In this document: positions 39,339 to 48,554 of the stretch, piece after piece | Layout: every line of letters begins with the position of its first letter | How positions within the stretch are numbered: the stretch's first letter is position 1 | Assembly: GCA_902591755.1 (NCBI GenBank) | Contig: CACJBX010000003.1 | Span: forward strand, 62,001 to 126,000 | Source of the DNA: an uncultured Pelagibacteraceae bacterium | GTDB lineage: Bacteria > Pseudomonadota > Alphaproteobacteria > Pelagibacterales > Pelagibacteraceae | Direction: 5' to 3' | DNA: 64,000 bases | The notes under the pieces: generated by a model | Told to the model about the DNA's origin: nothing | The model's database searches: none | Seen by the model: only the letters and a program-made list of their open reading frames with translations | Position numbers and translations under genes: made by a program

Positions 39339-39488
39339 TTAGAATCCAAAAAAAGTACTAGATAACATTACTACCCAGTATGCTGCTAAACCTATATAAA
39401 GAGTAATTTTAGTATTTATATTTGATATAATTTTTAAGTTAAATATGTGCTTGAAAGAATTTGAGTGTTTTTGAAAATATTCAAGCAT
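39339..39488 (-). CDS. 49-aa single-TM smORF in the apr/tauE gene string (MLEYFQKHSNSFKHIFNLKIISNINTKITLYIGLAAYWVVMLSSTFFGF)
   Basis: Not in ORF track; ATG to TAA read on minus strand, AAGGTG-type RBS upstream, fills otherwise unexplained gap. Confidence 0.6.
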   Translation of the reverse strand: MLEYFQKHSNSFKHIFNLKIISNINTKITLYIGLAAYWVVMLSSTFFGF

Positions 39489-39530
39489 ACTTATCAAGTA
39501 CACCTTAATAAGGATCTTTGCAAGAATTTT

Positions 39531-39881
39531 TTAAAAAATAGTTGCTCCAAATACCTTTACGGCACCACCCTCTTCTCCAAGAACAAGTCTTCCTAAGAAC
39601 TCGCCCTCTTCTGTAGTACTTGTCTGTTTAAACAATACCGTTACGTGCATCCCTCGTCTTAAACAACCAAAAGCTTGGAAATTATCAGTCAAACTTGAGA
39701 TTAATTTATTACTAGCCCATTGTTTACCTAGCTCTACCTCGTTAGCCCCGTAAAGCATTTGTGAAGAAAAATCCCTGGTAAAACCACCATAATCTTTCAT
39801 ATTTGAGGACCTAATAAGGTTTGACCATATTGGATTAGCCAATTTTATAATTTCATCATCAGTCTTTGATGTGAAGCTCAT
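39531..39881 (-). CDS. Conserved-looking 116-aa protein in apr operon, NTF2-like/cystatin-like fold plausible
   Basis: 16 nt downstream of aprA, same strand; no recognised family. Confidence 0.75.
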   Translation of the reverse strand: MSFTSKTDDEIIKLANPIWSNLIRSSNMKDYGGFTRDFSSQMLYGANEVELGKQWASNKLISSLTDNFQAFGCLRRGMHVTVLFKQTSTTEEGEFLGRLVLGEEGGAVKVFGATIF

Positions 39882-39896
39882 ATTTTTGAAGTCCTT

Positions 39897-41756
39897 TTAA
39901 GATGCCTTTTTTTTCTCTTTGTCGTCAACTATGTGATATACAGGTTTTTTTTCCATTGTGAACTTACCTGTTTCAGGATCTCTTCTTGATACTGTCAAAC
40001 AATGCCAATTTTCATCATCTAATTTCATATGATCGCCTCTATAATAGTATCCTGGCCAACGAGTTTCTTCCCTAAATAAAGTATGCTCAGTAACGCATTG
40101 AGATGTTAAAGCCCTATGTTTCAACTCCCAGGCTCTCATCAACTGGTGATAATCCTCGGCCCCGACATTTTCTAGGTCCTCTTGAAGCCAATCTAATAGT
40201 TCTAAACCTTTTTTAAGAAGATTATCATTTGTCATATAGTTGTTAGTAATACCACCACAATATTCATCCATAATTTTTTGAAGTCTTTGTAGACCTTGTA
40301 TAGGAGAAATATAACTTGGTGAAACTGTACCTCCAGTTATCTCATTTCTTCCAACTGTATAGTTTTCCAAAGGTTTATATATTACCTCTTTTAAATCATT
40401 ATACTGTTTCTCGCTTACTTTTATATTATTGGCTTTTTTATCTTCGATGTATTTAACAGCAGCTTTTGCAGCTAGTCTTCCCTCAGTAAAAGAACCTGAT
40501 GAAAATTTGTGGGCACTTCCTCCAACAGTGTCTCCTGCTCCAAATAAACCCTCTACAGACATCATTCTGTTATATCCCCAGAAATAATCATCTGGTGCAA
40601 TGTCCTCTGGACCACTTACCCATGCTCCTGAACAAGTTGCGTGTGAACCCATAACGTAAGGCTCTGAGGTTGTTAATTCTGGATTAGTATACTTTGGATC
40701 TATGTTTTGTGATGCCCAAACTACGGCTTGACCTACTGTCATACCTAAAAAGTTTTCCCAGCCAACAGTTTCTAAATGAGGATCCTGAAAAGCTTCTTTT
40801 GTTACCATGTGGATTGGTCCGCCACCTGCTGCTACTTCTTGGATAAATGCATGATTTCTTAAACAAGTTGGAGTTGGATGATGATCTATATATTCTCCGA
40901 CGAGTTTTTTGGTAGCATCATACCATTTCTTTTCATAGTTCTCCCCATTAGCATTCTGGGTATAAGTTTTTAAATGTAAAAAATAAGCTCCAACTGGACC
41001 GTAACCATCCTTAAATCTACAAAGTACAATTCTATTTTCCATTTGTGTCATCTTGGCACCAGCTGCTATCGGTAATGCGTAAGCTGAACCATTGCTCCAT
41101 GGTGCATACCAAGTTCTTCCCATACCTTCACCAACTGCTCTAGGTTTAAATATATGTGATGCCCCTCCTGCAGCTATTATTACTGCTTTAGCTTTAAATA
41201 CGTGGTAGTCACCAGTTCTCATATTAAATCCAACTGCTCCGGCAACTCTGTTTTCATTTTCTTCATCTTTGAGAAGATGAGTTATCATTATTCTATTATA
41301 AATTTTATCAGCTGACTTTTTTGCAGCTTCAGCAACGATCGGCTTATAACTTTCACCGTGAATCATTATTTGCCATTTTCCTTCTCTTTGATATCTGCCT
41401 GTCTCTTTGTTTTTCATCATAGGCAATCCCCACTCATCAAACATATGTACAGTTGAGTCTACGTGTCTTGCCATGTCGTAACCTAAGTCTTCTCTAACTA
41501 ATCCCATTAGATCGTTTCTAGCATATCTTACATGATCCTCGGGCTGGTTTTCTCCCCACTGCATTCCCATGTAACAGTTAATTGCATAAAGTCCTTGAGC
41601 TACTGCACCACTTCTATCGATGTTTGCTTTTTCAACACAAATGATTTTTAAATTTCTTCCCCAGTGTCTAGCTTCAAACGTAGCACCAGTACCGGCCATA
41701 CCACCGCCGACAACTAATACATCACAATCTTCAAAGACAGTTTTATTTTTAGGCAT
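39897..41756 (-). CDS. aprA: Adenylylsulfate reductase alpha subunit
   Basis: CDVLVVGGGMAGTGATFEARHWG…KANIDRSGAVAQGLYAINCYMG, RAVGEGMGRTWYAPWSNGSAY. Confidence 0.97.
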   Translation of the reverse strand: MPKNKTVFEDCDVLVVGGGMAGTGATFEARHWGRNLKIICVEKANIDRSGAVAQGLYAINCYMGMQWGENQPEDHVRYARNDLMGLVREDLGYDMARHVDSTVHMFDEWGLPMMKNKETGRYQREGKWQIMIHGESYKPIVAEAAKKSADKIYNRIMITHLLKDEENENRVAGAVGFNMRTGDYHVFKAKAVIIAAGGASHIFKPRAVGEGMGRTWYAPWSNGSAYALPIAAGAKMTQMENRIVLCRFKDGYGPVGAYFLHLKTYTQNANGENYEKKWYDATKKLVGEYIDHHPTPTCLRNHAFIQEVAAGGGPIHMVTKEAFQDPHLETVGWENFLGMTVGQAVVWASQNIDPKYTNPELTTSEPYVMGSHATCSGAWVSGPEDIAPDDYFWGYNRMMSVEGLFGAGDTVGGSAHKFSSGSFTEGRLAAKAAVKYIEDKKANNIKVSEKQYNDLKEVIYKPLENYTVGRNEITGGTVSPSYISPIQGLQRLQKIMDEYCGGITNNYMTNDNLLKKGLELLDWLQEDLENVGAEDYHQLMRAWELKHRALTSQCVTEHTLFREETRWPGYYYRGDHMKLDDENWHCLTVSRRDPETGKFTMEKKPVYHIVDDKEKKKAS

Positions 41757-42226
41757 TAATAATAAACTCCTTTTTTAAAGGAGTTCTTATCTAAAGTTGG
41801 AAGATCTTTGTCAGTATTTAAACCGTGAGGTTCATTATAAAGTATTTGAGAATTAATTTCTCCTTGATTAGGTTTGTCACCATCAGCAAGTTTAGGAATA
41901 AATTTTCCCCATGGCTTTGTTGTTATCGGAGATACAAAATCTTTTTCTGTTCCATTTCTAAATTTTATTTTCCAAGAAATCGTTCCTTTTTCTTCTTCTC
42001 TTCTAACTCTTACACTATGTCCCATTGGAGCAAAGTCAGCATAGCCTCTTACATCTATTGCGTGATTAGGACAAGCTTTAACGCAAGAGTAACACTCCCA
42101 ACAAAAATTTGGCTCAATATTTTTGGCTCTTCTAATATTTTTATCGATGTGCATGATATCTGAAGGACAGATATCTACGCAGTGACCACAACCATCGCAC
42201 CTAGTCATGTATACAAATGTTGACAT
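41756..42226 (-). CDS. aprB: Adenylylsulfate reductase beta subunit (2x4Fe-4S ferredoxin type)
   Basis: CDGCGHCVDICPSDIMHID…CWECYSCVKACPNHAID. Confidence 0.97.
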   Translation of the reverse strand: MSTFVYMTRCDGCGHCVDICPSDIMHIDKNIRRAKNIEPNFCWECYSCVKACPNHAIDVRGYADFAPMGHSVRVRREEEKGTISWKIKFRNGTEKDFVSPITTKPWGKFIPKLADGDKPNQGEINSQILYNEPHGLNTDKDLPTLDKNSFKKGVYY

Positions 42227-42260
42227 TATTTATTTTATCTCCTTTTTAAATTCTAACATA

Positions 42261-43049
42261 TTAATAGTGTTTTGGCTCTTCTCTTTTTATGCCAAGCCCA
42301 AACTGTTCTGGCACATCTGCTGGTGGGGGAAGATTATCTCTTGAACCATCAGCTTCGGCTAAATTTTTTTGTATCGCTGCTCCAGGTTTGTAGAACATGT
42401 GAGCAAACTTAGACCAGTAAACGCCTCCAAATAAAACTATATTTGAAACCCCAAAAAGCACTAGAAATAAAGTGTCCCATCCTGCTATTTGATTAAACTG
42501 TAAGTAAGACCAGATTAAACCAAAAGTAGCAGACGCTAAGAGTGCTAACACAAATAAATCTGCAGTAATTATTCTAAATACTGAATTTGCTTCAGCTGCA
42601 ACATCTACTCTTAAAAAAAGCCAAAACCAATATCCGCCCAAACAAGTCATTATTGCTCCAACATGCCAAAGAATTGGCCATACGTTTGGAGTTTGAGAAT
42701 CGGTATAAAAAAATATCATTGCAGCAGAACCAATCCAAAAAAGGATTGTACCATACATTCCTAGGACATGTGCAATTCTTCTTTTACCCCAGCCGAGTTC
42801 AGCTGTAGTTCCGATATCATGAATTATTGTTTTACCAATAACCGCTAGCCTTTCACCCGTTCCCAATTCTCTTTTGGCTGATTTTTTCGCTTTTTTAGCA
42901 TTATTGAAAAAATATTTTACATTTTTTTTGTGTATCATATCCAATACTGTACCTAGAATAACTAGCCCAACCATTACAATTACAAAAGATTGGATTGCTA
43001 TTATTGGAATTGTTTCAGCTAAAATTGCAAATGGATTGGTTGTAAACAT
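42261..43049 (-). CDS. aprM: AprM membrane anchor / adenylylsulfate reductase-associated membrane protein
   Basis: Polytopic 262-aa protein immediately upstream of aprBA. Confidence 0.85.
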   Translation of the reverse strand: MFTTNPFAILAETIPIIAIQSFVIVMVGLVILGTVLDMIHKKNVKYFFNNAKKAKKSAKRELGTGERLAVIGKTIIHDIGTTAELGWGKRRIAHVLGMYGTILFWIGSAAMIFFYTDSQTPNVWPILWHVGAIMTCLGGYWFWLFLRVDVAAEANSVFRIITADLFVLALLASATFGLIWSYLQFNQIAGWDTLFLVLFGVSNIVLFGGVYWSKFAHMFYKPGAAIQKNLAEADGSRDNLPPPADVPEQFGLGIKREEPKHY

Positions 43050-43135
43050 ATTTTTATAAAAATTTTATTATTACTAGTATACTTAAAAAAAGAGTTCAAC
43101 AGTGATTAAAGCGCACTATTTGCCCAATAAGAACA

Positions 43136-43540
43136 TTATTTTTTAATTTTTCGAGTATAATGTTGTTTTGAAGGTATAACGCTTCTTACGCCACCTTGTG
43201 GATTATCAACATCCCCCTTTCTTCTTGGAATCACATGTATATGGCAATGAAAAATGGATTGACCTGCAACCTTTCCGGCATTTGTTCCTATATTAAATCC
43301 CTCTACTGATTTATCCTCTAACATTATTCTTTTTTTTAATTTTTTAATAAGGTCATTACAAGCTAATATTTCATTTTCGTCTAATTCAAAATAATTTTCT
43401 ATGCATCTCTTTGGGACAACTAGAGAGTGTAACTTTGAAACGGGATAACTATCGGAAGAAGCATATGCGTAATCATTTTCGAATATTAATTCTTTCTTAT
43501 TAATTTTACAGAATATACAAGGATTATTTGGATTATTCAT
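43136..43540 (-). CDS. HIT-family (HINT-like) hydrolase
   Basis: CIFCKINKKE…; SIFHCHIHVIPRRKGD (HxHxH-type). Confidence 0.93.
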   Translation of the reverse strand: MNNPNNPCIFCKINKKELIFENDYAYASSDSYPVSKLHSLVVPKRCIENYFELDENEILACNDLIKKLKKRIMLEDKSVEGFNIGTNAGKVAGQSIFHCHIHVIPRRKGDVDNPQGGVRSVIPSKQHYTRKIKK

Positions 43541-43545
43541 AATGA

Positions 43546-44286
43546 TTAAAAATTTAAATATTTGTTCACTTTTTTATATCCGAAATTATTTTTACTCTTC
43601 CAATTCATTTGTTTGATATATTTGACAGATGTCACACCTTTTCCTGAGCCTATTAACATTATTTCATCAAATTTTTTCAAATCTCTATAATAAATATCTT
43701 TAAATGAAATTTTAATCTTACCTTTTAAATAGTTAATTGTGTTTCCAATATAGCAATTATTTTTTGGTGAAAAATACTCTCTATTTTTGAAAAATAAAAT
43801 ATTTGAGGTGCAGGTTTCTAAAATTTTTCCCCTATAAACTAAAGCTATGTCGGTTTTAGTTGGGTCGTATTTATTCAATTCTTTTAAAATTTTTTTATAA
43901 TAAAGATTTTTTGTTTCAGGATCAATTCTTCTGTAGTTTATTAATTTAAGCTCAAAATCTTTTTTAGGTTTAAGTCTTTTACGGATAGAAATTGATATAA
44001 ATTTTTTTGTTAGAGCAATTCGAAATAAGTGGTCGTAATTAATATTTTTATTAATGTTTGAATAAATTAAACGTTTAATATTTGTCTCAATATTTTTTGA
44101 ATAAATTTTATATTTTTTAAGAGATTTGATTAATCCCTTAAAGTGACTTTTAAACAAAATAAGTTTACCAGGTTTTCCGATAAGTCTAATAGTTGTAAAT
44201 ACTCCATGAGATCCCCATAAATCTTTAAATCCTATTTCTTTTTGATTACTTGCTTGATAAGATTTTTTTAATAAAAAAATTGCCAT
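43546..44286 (-). CDS. pabC: Class IV aminotransferase, likely aminodeoxychorismate lyase
   Basis: WGSHGVFTTIRL, ALVYRGKILETCTSNILFFKN, adjacency to pabA/pabB. Confidence 0.8.
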   Translation of the reverse strand: MAIFLLKKSYQASNQKEIGFKDLWGSHGVFTTIRLIGKPGKLILFKSHFKGLIKSLKKYKIYSKNIETNIKRLIYSNINKNINYDHLFRIALTKKFISISIRKRLKPKKDFELKLINYRRIDPETKNLYYKKILKELNKYDPTKTDIALVYRGKILETCTSNILFFKNREYFSPKNNCYIGNTINYLKGKIKISFKDIYYRDLKKFDEIMLIGSGKGVTSVKYIKQMNWKSKNNFGYKKVNKYLNF

Positions 44287-44806
44287 TTTCAGTTAAGAAT
44301 GAGTCAGGATGAAATTGAAATCCATAAATTTGATTTATACTATCCTCAAAAGCCATCGCTGTATTTGTTTTTGTACAACGCATTGTAATATTGAGATTTT
44401 TTGAAAAATATGGCTCATGTAACTTTAGCGAATGATATCTTCCGACATTAAACACTTTATTTTTTTTAAAAATTTTGCTTTTTCCATTTACTTTAATTTT
44501 TGATTGATACCCGTGATAAATTTTATTTTGTTGTCTAATTTTTCCACCTTCGTTGTACAAAATCAACTGAAATCCTAAACATACACCAATCATTTTTTTT
44601 TTACCCTTGTATTTATTATAAATTTTTGAGGTTTCTGGATAATCTTTTGGAGAACCAGGGCCGGGGGAAAAAACTATCACATCTGATTTATTTAATAATT
44701 TTTTATTTATATCAAAATAATCAGAGCAATAAACTTTATCAAATTGAGAAAATTGATGAACCACATTCCATGTAAAAGAATCTTGATGGTCAATAATATA
44801 TATCAT
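44246..44806 (-). CDS. pabA: Glutamine amidotransferase class I (aminodeoxychorismate synthase component II)
   Basis: YIIDHQDSFTWNVVH, FSPGPGSP, GVCLGFQLI, YGFQFHPDSFLTENG. Confidence 0.88.
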   Translation of the reverse strand: MIYIIDHQDSFTWNVVHQFSQFDKVYCSDYFDINKKLLNKSDVIVFSPGPGSPKDYPETSKIYNKYKGKKKMIGVCLGFQLILYNEGGKIRQQNKIYHGYQSKIKVNGKSKIFKKNKVFNVGRYHSLKLHEPYFSKNLNITMRCTKTNTAMAFEDSINQIYGFQFHPDSFLTENGNFFIKKILSSK

Positions 44807-46017
44807 TTAAACAACTCCAATAATGATTTTGCTTTAATGTAATTTTCGCTAAATTCTTTTTTTGATGAACTATCCAATACAACACCTGAGGCTGCTGATA
44901 TCTCTGAAACATTTTTGAAATTTAGAATTGACCTTATTATTATGTTAAATCGCATATCCATATTAAACTTAATAAATCCGAAACTTCCTGTGAAAATATT
45001 TCGTCCCTCTTTTTCTTGACTATTTAATAGTTGAAGTGTTCTTATTTTTGGACAACCTATAACAGACCCACCAGGCATCATCGATTTAATAATGTTTTTA
45101 AGATTGATATTGTTTTTTAATTTACCCTCTATTGTAGATACGTAGTGATACAAATGTTTATATTCCTCTACATATTTTTTTCTTTTGATTACTACACTTC
45201 CAGGTTTACAAATTTTTGATAAATCGTTTCTCTCCATATCTACAATCATATTATGTTCTTTTGTCTCTTTATTGTTATTCTTAAAGAAATTGAGAGCTTT
45301 AGATTTGTTTAATTTTTGATTTTTTTTTAGTGTTCCGGCTATTGGTTTCGTTGTTACCTTTAATCCCTTTTTTTCTATTAAAGTTTCAGGAGAGCAACTA
45401 ACAACAGAGTAATTCTTATCTCTAATCATAAAGGCCTCTGGAGAAGAGTTTGCCTTCATTAATTTCCAAAAAAAACTGACCGGATCTATCTCAGATTTAT
45501 TTTTATACTTTGTGCAAATTTTTATCTGATAAGTCTCACCTGCTCTGATTTTTTTTGAAAAAAGATTGAATATTCTTTTATACTTTTCAAAGTTAATGTT
45601 GACTTTAAATGGTTTTAATATTTTGGTTTGATGAAAGTGGTAATTAAAACCCTGTTTCTTTAATTTTGAAGATATTTTAATTTTTTTTGATAAAGTAATT
45701 ATAGTTTCTGGTTTATAGAAAAGACCCTTATAAAATCCATTCTTTTTTTGATTTTTAATTCTAATATTTAGCAAGTTACATAATATTTCATAACCAAAAA
45801 AACCAATATAAAGGTCTTGTTCCCTTTTAAATTTTTTTTTTTTTATATTATTTAAAAAATTTTCTATGTTTGAGTTGTTAAGCACTATCCTCCTCGAAAA
45901 ATCTGTAAATATTTTATATCCATCTTTATGTTTATAGATGATCATGGGTTTATCTGATTGATATAATTTCTCCAGATAAGGACTAAAATTCGATTTATGC
46001 TTTTTGTAATCTATCAA
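44803..46017 (-). CDS. pabB: Aminodeoxychorismate synthase component I
   Basis: RAGETYQIKICTKY, PEAFMIRDKNYSVVSCSPETLIEKKG, TKPIAGTLKK, EHNMIVDMERNDLSKIC, GGSVIGCPKIRTLQLL. Confidence 0.9.
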   Translation of the reverse strand: MIDYKKHKSNFSPYLEKLYQSDKPMIIYKHKDGYKIFTDFSRRIVLNNSNIENFLNNIKKKKFKREQDLYIGFFGYEILCNLLNIRIKNQKKNGFYKGLFYKPETIITLSKKIKISSKLKKQGFNYHFHQTKILKPFKVNINFEKYKRIFNLFSKKIRAGETYQIKICTKYKNKSEIDPVSFFWKLMKANSSPEAFMIRDKNYSVVSCSPETLIEKKGLKVTTKPIAGTLKKNQKLNKSKALNFFKNNNKETKEHNMIVDMERNDLSKICKPGSVVIKRKKYVEEYKHLYHYVSTIEGKLKNNINLKNIIKSMMPGGSVIGCPKIRTLQLLNSQEKEGRNIFTGSFGFIKFNMDMRFNIIIRSILNFKNVSEISAASGVVLDSSSKKEFSENYIKAKSLLELFK

Positions 46018-47215
46018 TTGCTTGCTCTTTAATTGGTAAGTGTATTAAGCCTGCAAAAACAGATAATGCAATTGCTAAATACCACGCATAGTTATAAGAG
46101 CCATATATGTCATAGAAAAGTCCGCCAAGATATGCTCCAAAGAAAGATCCAAATTGATGACTTAAAAAAACTAAACCATATAAAAGGCCAAGATACTTAG
46201 TCCCAAAAATATGAGCTACAATTCCACTTGTAGCTGGAACAGTGGATAACCATAAAAAACCAAAGCTAGCACCAAATATTATTGATGAAAGAGTGCTTGG
46301 AGGTAAAAAAATAAAAAAACAAATTGAGATACCTCTTAAAAAATAGATAGAACTTAAGATAATTTTTTTACTCATCTTTGTAGATAAATAGCCACTTAAC
46401 AAAGAACCAATGATATTAAAAAAACCTATTAAAGATAAAATCATCGCTGCAGTCCAATCATCTAGACCTCTGTCTGCTACATATTTTGGCACATGAGTTC
46501 CAACTAAAGTAATATGAAAACCACATACGAAGAATCCTGAAACCAACAAAACATAACTTTTGTTTCGAAATGCTTCTTTAAGAGCATCTAAAGATCCTTG
46601 ATCATTGTGAGCATCATTCGTTTTATCTAGCTGTGGCGATCTAACAAAATAAGCAAATATTAATCCTATAGATAAAAATATCATGAAATAAAAAAGGGTA
46701 TTTACCCACCCATTACTTTGTAAGGAATAATTTGTAAAAAGTGGTGAAAGGAAATAACCAAAAGAACCGACAGCTGTAACCATGCTCATCGCAATTGTTC
46801 TATTAGATAATGGAAAGTGTTTACCAACAATTGACATTGGGATACTAATTGCTGTACCTCCACAACCAATACCAATTAAAACTCCTAAACTGATTTGAAA
46901 GTAAATCCCAGTATTGGGACCTGCATATAAAAAATAAACTCCAAGGATGTAAAAAAGAAATGCAAGGATAATTGATTTGTGGCCTCCATATTTGTCTGCG
47001 AGAACTCCGAAAATTGGGCCAGATAGTCCCCAACCTAGCATTTGAATACCTATAGCTAAACCAAATTCAGTATTTGAAATTCCTAAATCATTATTAAAGT
47101 CAATGAAAAACATTCCAAAAACTTGTCTTACACTCAAAGACATTAAAACTACTACACACGCACAAATCAATGTCGTTAGAGCTAGTTTATTTTGAATAAA
47201 TTTTTCTGAACTCAT
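45995..47215 (-). CDS. MFS transporter
   Basis: 12-TM profile; GLSGPIFGVLADKYGGHKSII. Confidence 0.9.
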   Translation of the reverse strand: MSSEKFIQNKLALTTLICACVVVLMSLSVRQVFGMFFIDFNNDLGISNTEFGLAIGIQMLGWGLSGPIFGVLADKYGGHKSIILAFLFYILGVYFLYAGPNTGIYFQISLGVLIGIGCGGTAISIPMSIVGKHFPLSNRTIAMSMVTAVGSFGYFLSPLFTNYSLQSNGWVNTLFYFMIFLSIGLIFAYFVRSPQLDKTNDAHNDQGSLDALKEAFRNKSYVLLVSGFFVCGFHITLVGTHVPKYVADRGLDDWTAAMILSLIGFFNIIGSLLSGYLSTKMSKKIILSSIYFLRGISICFFIFLPPSTLSSIIFGASFGFLWLSTVPATSGIVAHIFGTKYLGLLYGLVFLSHQFGSFFGAYLGGLFYDIYGSYNYAWYLAIALSVFAGLIHLPIKEQAIDRLQKA

Positions 47216-48384
47216 TTGATGAATTTAAGAGATCTTCTTAAATCTTCAATCAAATCTTTTGGATCCTCTAATCCAATATGTAATCTTACTATATGCTCAT
47301 CTTTTGATAAATTTAAGTAAGATCTATCTCCTTGTTCTTTAATTTCTTGATGTAATGCCAAACTTTCAAAACCTCCCCAACTATATCCATATCCAAATAA
47401 TTTTAGAGAATTGACAAACTTTATAACTTTTTTTTTTGATGCTTTAATTCTTAAACCCATTAAGCCAGATGCTCCTTTATAATATTTTTTCCAAAGGTTG
47501 TAGTTTAAGGAACCTTTTTTAAATGGATATAAAAGTTTAATTTTTTTGTGCTTAGACAAGAAACTTGCAACTTTCATAGCATTCGATTCATGTCTATCCA
47601 ATCTCACATCTAGAGTTCTTAAACCTCTAGTTACTAAATAAGCATCGTCGGGTCCCATTCTAAGTCCTGTAATTTTTTCAGCTAATTGGACCTTTTTGAA
47701 AACTTTTTTGTTTACTGCTAAACTGCCACCCATTACATCAGAGTGTCCAGAATAATATTTGGTAGCTGAGACAATGGACATGTCGAAACCTAACTTTATT
47801 GGCTTAAGAAAATATGGAGTTCCCCACGTATTATCAATTGCTGTAAAAATCTTTTTTTTATTTGCTATAGAGATTATTTTTGATAGGTCTTGAAACTCAA
47901 AGGAATTACTGCCAGGACACTCAACAAATATAAGTTTTGTTTTTTTACTTATATTTTTTTTGATCGTATTTAGGTCATGAGGATTATAAAATTTCGTATT
48001 AATATTAAATTCTTTTAAATAATCTTTAGTTAACAATCGTGTAGGGCCGTAAACAGGGTCAGCGACTATTATTTCATCCCCGGGTCTTACAACACTGAAT
48101 ATTGCTAAAAAAACAGAGCCAAAACCAGTTGGTGTTAAAAAAACATGATATGACTCTTCCAATTTTGTTAAAATTTTTGAAAGTGTGTGTGTTGTTGATG
48201 TTCCTTGCCTTCCATAATCATAATGGCCACCAGTTGGGTCTTTGATATTTTTCTTTTGAGTTTTTCTAATGTCTTGCATGGATTTAAAAATAATAGTTGA
48301 TGCCCGCACTACAGGCGGATTTACCGACTGATTATGAAAATCTTTGGCTGTATGTTTTAAAAATGTTTTAAATGAGTAGCCCAT
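47212..48384 (-). CDS. Cys/Met metabolism PLP-dependent enzyme (cystathionine beta-lyase-like)
   Basis: YDYGRQGTSTTHTLSKILTKLE, DNTWGTPYFLKPIKLGFDMSIVSATKYYSGHSDVMGG. Confidence 0.92.
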   Translation of the reverse strand: MGYSFKTFLKHTAKDFHNQSVNPPVVRASTIIFKSMQDIRKTQKKNIKDPTGGHYDYGRQGTSTTHTLSKILTKLEESYHVFLTPTGFGSVFLAIFSVVRPGDEIIVADPVYGPTRLLTKDYLKEFNINTKFYNPHDLNTIKKNISKKTKLIFVECPGSNSFEFQDLSKIISIANKKKIFTAIDNTWGTPYFLKPIKLGFDMSIVSATKYYSGHSDVMGGSLAVNKKVFKKVQLAEKITGLRMGPDDAYLVTRGLRTLDVRLDRHESNAMKVASFLSKHKKIKLLYPFKKGSLNYNLWKKYYKGASGLMGLRIKASKKKVIKFVNSLKLFGYGYSWGGFESLALHQEIKEQGDRSYLNLSKDEHIVRLHIGLEDPKDLIEDLRRSLKFIK

Positions 48385-48459
48385 AAAAAAATTGAATACT
48401 TATGGGGACAATGCTATATCCCTTATATAAGTCAATAAAATAATTAATAGGAGATAAAG

Positions 48460-48543
48460 ATGGGTTACCCAAAGAAGCACAGAGGTCGTAGAAAAATGGG
48501 CTCAAAAAAAAGAAGAGCAAGAAAAAAAAATAAAAAAAAATAA
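48460..48543 (+). CDS. 27-aa extremely basic smORF (MGYPKKHRGRRKMGSKKRRARKKNKKK)
   Basis: Not in ORF track; strong SD (aggag) 6-7 nt upstream of ATG; resembles tiny COX24/AURKAIP1-like ribosome-associated peptides. Confidence 0.65.
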   Translation: MGYPKKHRGRRKMGSKKRRARKKNKKK

Positions 48544-48554
48544 ATTTTTAAATA

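Noticed and set aside
40684-40866. 60-aa ORF within aprA
   Set aside because: Out-of-frame on same strand inside a highly conserved enzyme gene.
41825-42163. 112-aa + strand ORF
   Set aside because: Antisense to aprB whose ferredoxin motifs are unambiguous.
48385-48459. Possible SAM-type riboswitch near the Cys/Met PLP enzyme
   Set aside because: No recognisable SAM-II/SAM-V consensus blocks or pseudoknot arms; region short and directly serves the downstream smORF promoter/RBS.
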